Assembly: GCF_039535785.1 (NCBI RefSeq) | Contig: NZ_BAAAXV010000012.1 | Coordinates: 1 to 64,000 of the forward strand | From: Nonomuraea helvata | GTDB lineage: Bacteria > Actinomycetota > Actinomycetes > Streptosporangiales > Streptosporangiaceae | Reading direction: 5' to 3' | Length of the DNA: 64,000 nucleotides | Program-made: the position numbers and the translations under genes | The notes under the pieces: generated by a model | The model's input: the letters and a program-made list of their open reading frames with translations, nothing else | What the model was told of the DNA's origin: nothing | Database searches by the model: none | Shown: positions 62,809-64,000 of the stretch, one piece after another | Position numbering within the stretch: the first letter of the stretch is position 1 | Layout of the letters: every line of letters begins with the position of its first letter

Positions 62809-64000
62809 GTGGGCGCTTATGACGAGGCTTACCGGCGGAGCATCGAGGACCCCGGCGCGTTCTGGGCGGAGGCGGCGCGCGGCATCGACTGGGACGTGCC
62901 CCCCGCCACCGTCACCGCGGACGGCCGGTGGTTCCCCGACGGGCGGCTCAACACCTGTCACAACGCGGTGGACCGGCACGTCGCGGCCGGTCGCGGCGAC
63001 CAGGCGGCGCTGATCTACGACAGTCCCGTCACCGGCACCACGGCGACCTTCAGCTACGCCGAGCTGCTCGACCAGGTGGCCAGGACCGCGGGGATGCTCA
63101 GGGATCTCGGCGTGGAAAAGGGCGACACCGTGGTCATCTATCTGCCCATGGTGCCGGAGGCCGTGGTCGCGATGCTGGCCTGCGCCCGGCTAGGGGCCGT
63201 GCACTCGGTGGTGTTCGGCGGGTTCGCGGCCAGGGAGCTGGCCGTGCGGATCGACCATGCCAGGCCCAAGGTGGTGCTCTCGGCGTCCTGCGGCATCGAA
63301 CCGTCCAGGGTGGTGGCGTACAAGCCGCTGCTGGACGCCGCGCTGGAGCAGGCCGAGCACCGGCCAGGTCACTGCGTGATCCTCCAGCGGCCGCAGTGCC
63401 CCGCCAAGCTCGAGGAGGGGCGCGATCTCGACTGGGCGCAGGCGGTAGGCGAGGCCGAGCCCGCGGCGTGCGTGAGCGTGGCCGCCACCGATCCGCTCTA
63501 CGTCCTCTACACCTCCGGCACGACCGGCATGCCCAAGGGCGTCGTGCGCGACAACGGCGGCCATGCGGTCGCGCTGCACTGGAGCATGTCCCACGTGTAC
63601 GGCGCCGCCCCCGGCGAGGTCTACTGGGCCGCCTCCGACGTGGGCTGGGTGGTCGGCCACTCCTACATCGTGTACGCGCCGCTGCTGGCGGGCTGCACGA
63701 CCGTGCTGTACGAGGGCAAACCGGTCGGCACTCCCGACCCGGGCGCGTTCTGGCGGGTGGTGGCCACGCACGGGGTCCGGACGCTGTTCACCGCGCCGAC
63801 CGCGATCCGGGCCATCAAGAAAGAGGACCCATCCGGATATTTCGCGAAAAAGCATGATCTGTCCGGGCTGCGCTACCTCTTCCTGGCCGGCGAGCGCCTC
63901 GATCCCGACACCTACCACTGGGCCACAGACCTGCTCGGCATCCCCGTCATCGACCACTGGTGGCAGACCGAGACCGGCTGGCCCATCGCCGCCGACTGCG
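62809..64000 (+). CDS. prpE: Propionyl-CoA/acetyl-CoA synthetase (PrpE-like), partial
   Basis: Starts at a GTG, GAYDEAYRRSIEDPGAFWAE, and runs off the window after about 397 codons. GIDWDVPP, WFPDGRLNTCHNAVDRHVAA, VIYLPMVPEAVVAMLACARL, GAVHSVVFGGFAARELAVRI and YTSGTTGMPKGVVRDNGGHA (AMP-binding P-loop) are those of PrpE/Acs-type ligases; WWQTETGWPIAADC closes the visible part. Activates propionate or acetate to the CoA ester in the cytoplasm. The N-terminal ExYRRSIEDPxxFW favours PrpE. 27 bp from the divergent nucleotidyltransferase. Confidence 0.85.
   Translation, partial: MGAYDEAYRRSIEDPGAFWAEAARGIDWDVPPATVTADGRWFPDGRLNTCHNAVDRHVAAGRGDQAALIYDSPVTGTTATFSYAELLDQVARTAGMLRDLGVEKGDTVVIYLPMVPEAVVAMLACARLGAVHSVVFGGFAARELAVRIDHARPKVVLSASCGIEPSRVVAYKPLLDAALEQAEHRPGHCVILQRPQCPAKLEEGRDLDWAQAVGEAEPAACVSVAATDPLYVLYTSGTTGMPKGVVRDNGGHAVALHWSMSHVYGAAPGEVYWAASDVGWVVGHSYIVYAPLLAGCTTVLYEGKPVGTPDPGAFWRVVATHGVRTLFTAPTAIRAIKKEDPSGYFAKKHDLSGLRYLFLAGERLDPDTYHWATDLLGIPVIDHWWQTETGWPIAADC

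Overview
The window is very GC-rich with strong G/C in third codon positions and many GTG starts. It carries actinobacterial gene families: a SigE-type sigma factor, WYL and GlxA regulators, a PemK-like protein next to a LacI regulator, and many VOC, AraC and CBS genes. The style suggests a soil actinomycete, perhaps of the Streptosporangiales; the genus is an inference. It is a chromosomal arm with about 65 genes that look intact and about 15 remnants. No tRNA, rRNA or CRISPR array was seen.

Left part (1-8.2 kb): an accessory, decaying region of small hypothetical genes and secreted proteins. Broken pieces include an IS21-type istA start, a PIN-domain tail, an endonuclease/exonuclease/phosphatase tail, a VOC tail, a possible TetR tail, and a 5'-truncated IS5-type transposase with an AAAGGGG slippery site. 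Two diverged paralogues (133-594 and 6335-6811) flank the debris.

8.2-25 kb: ordinary regulators and enzymes. These are a GAP-family membrane protein, a LacI regulator, a PemK/MazF-like protein, an epoxide hydrolase divergent from a WYL regulator, a thioesterase, AraC and GlxA regulators, a P-type metal ATPase fused to a hemerythrin domain, an ArsR/SRPBCC/reductase operon, a potassium channel and 6-phosphogluconate dehydrogenase. At 24.7-26.4 kb an NAD(P)-binding gene and an aldo/keto reductase are both broken. The reductase contains the apparent 3' end of a tnpB-type element with three strong hairpins.

26.5-34.6 kb: a Clp/Hsp100 ATPase, a CPBP protease divergent from a two-component system with a perfect 24-bp dyad between them, a three-repeat ricin-type lectin, and a SigE sigma factor with its membrane partner. 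34.7-41.3 kb: one tightly overlapping PTS operon (DeoR, 1-phosphofructokinase, mannitol-type IIC, IIB, IIA, zinc polyol dehydrogenase, HPr, Enzyme I) that encodes a whole phosphorelay.

47.6-55.6 kb: a catabolic cluster consistent with the lower lysine/pipecolate route. It holds a GntR regulator, a HglS-like 2-oxoadipate dioxygenase/decarboxylase, a YdiJ-like D-2-hydroxyglutarate dehydrogenase, a FAD amine oxidase and a semialdehyde dehydrogenase. Copies of one palindrome (GTRRCATGYYAC) lie before the GntR gene and in the divergent hglS/dehydrogenase promoter, which defines a probable regulon. A LacI remnant cut by a 3'-truncated tnpB follows.

57.3-64 kb: a methyltransferase, hypothetical proteins, a GNAT protein with a short overlapping leader ORF, collapsed arylamine N-acetyltransferase and LuxR/AAA remnants, two tandem nucleotidyltransferases, and the start of a propionyl/acetyl-CoA synthetase that runs off the right edge.
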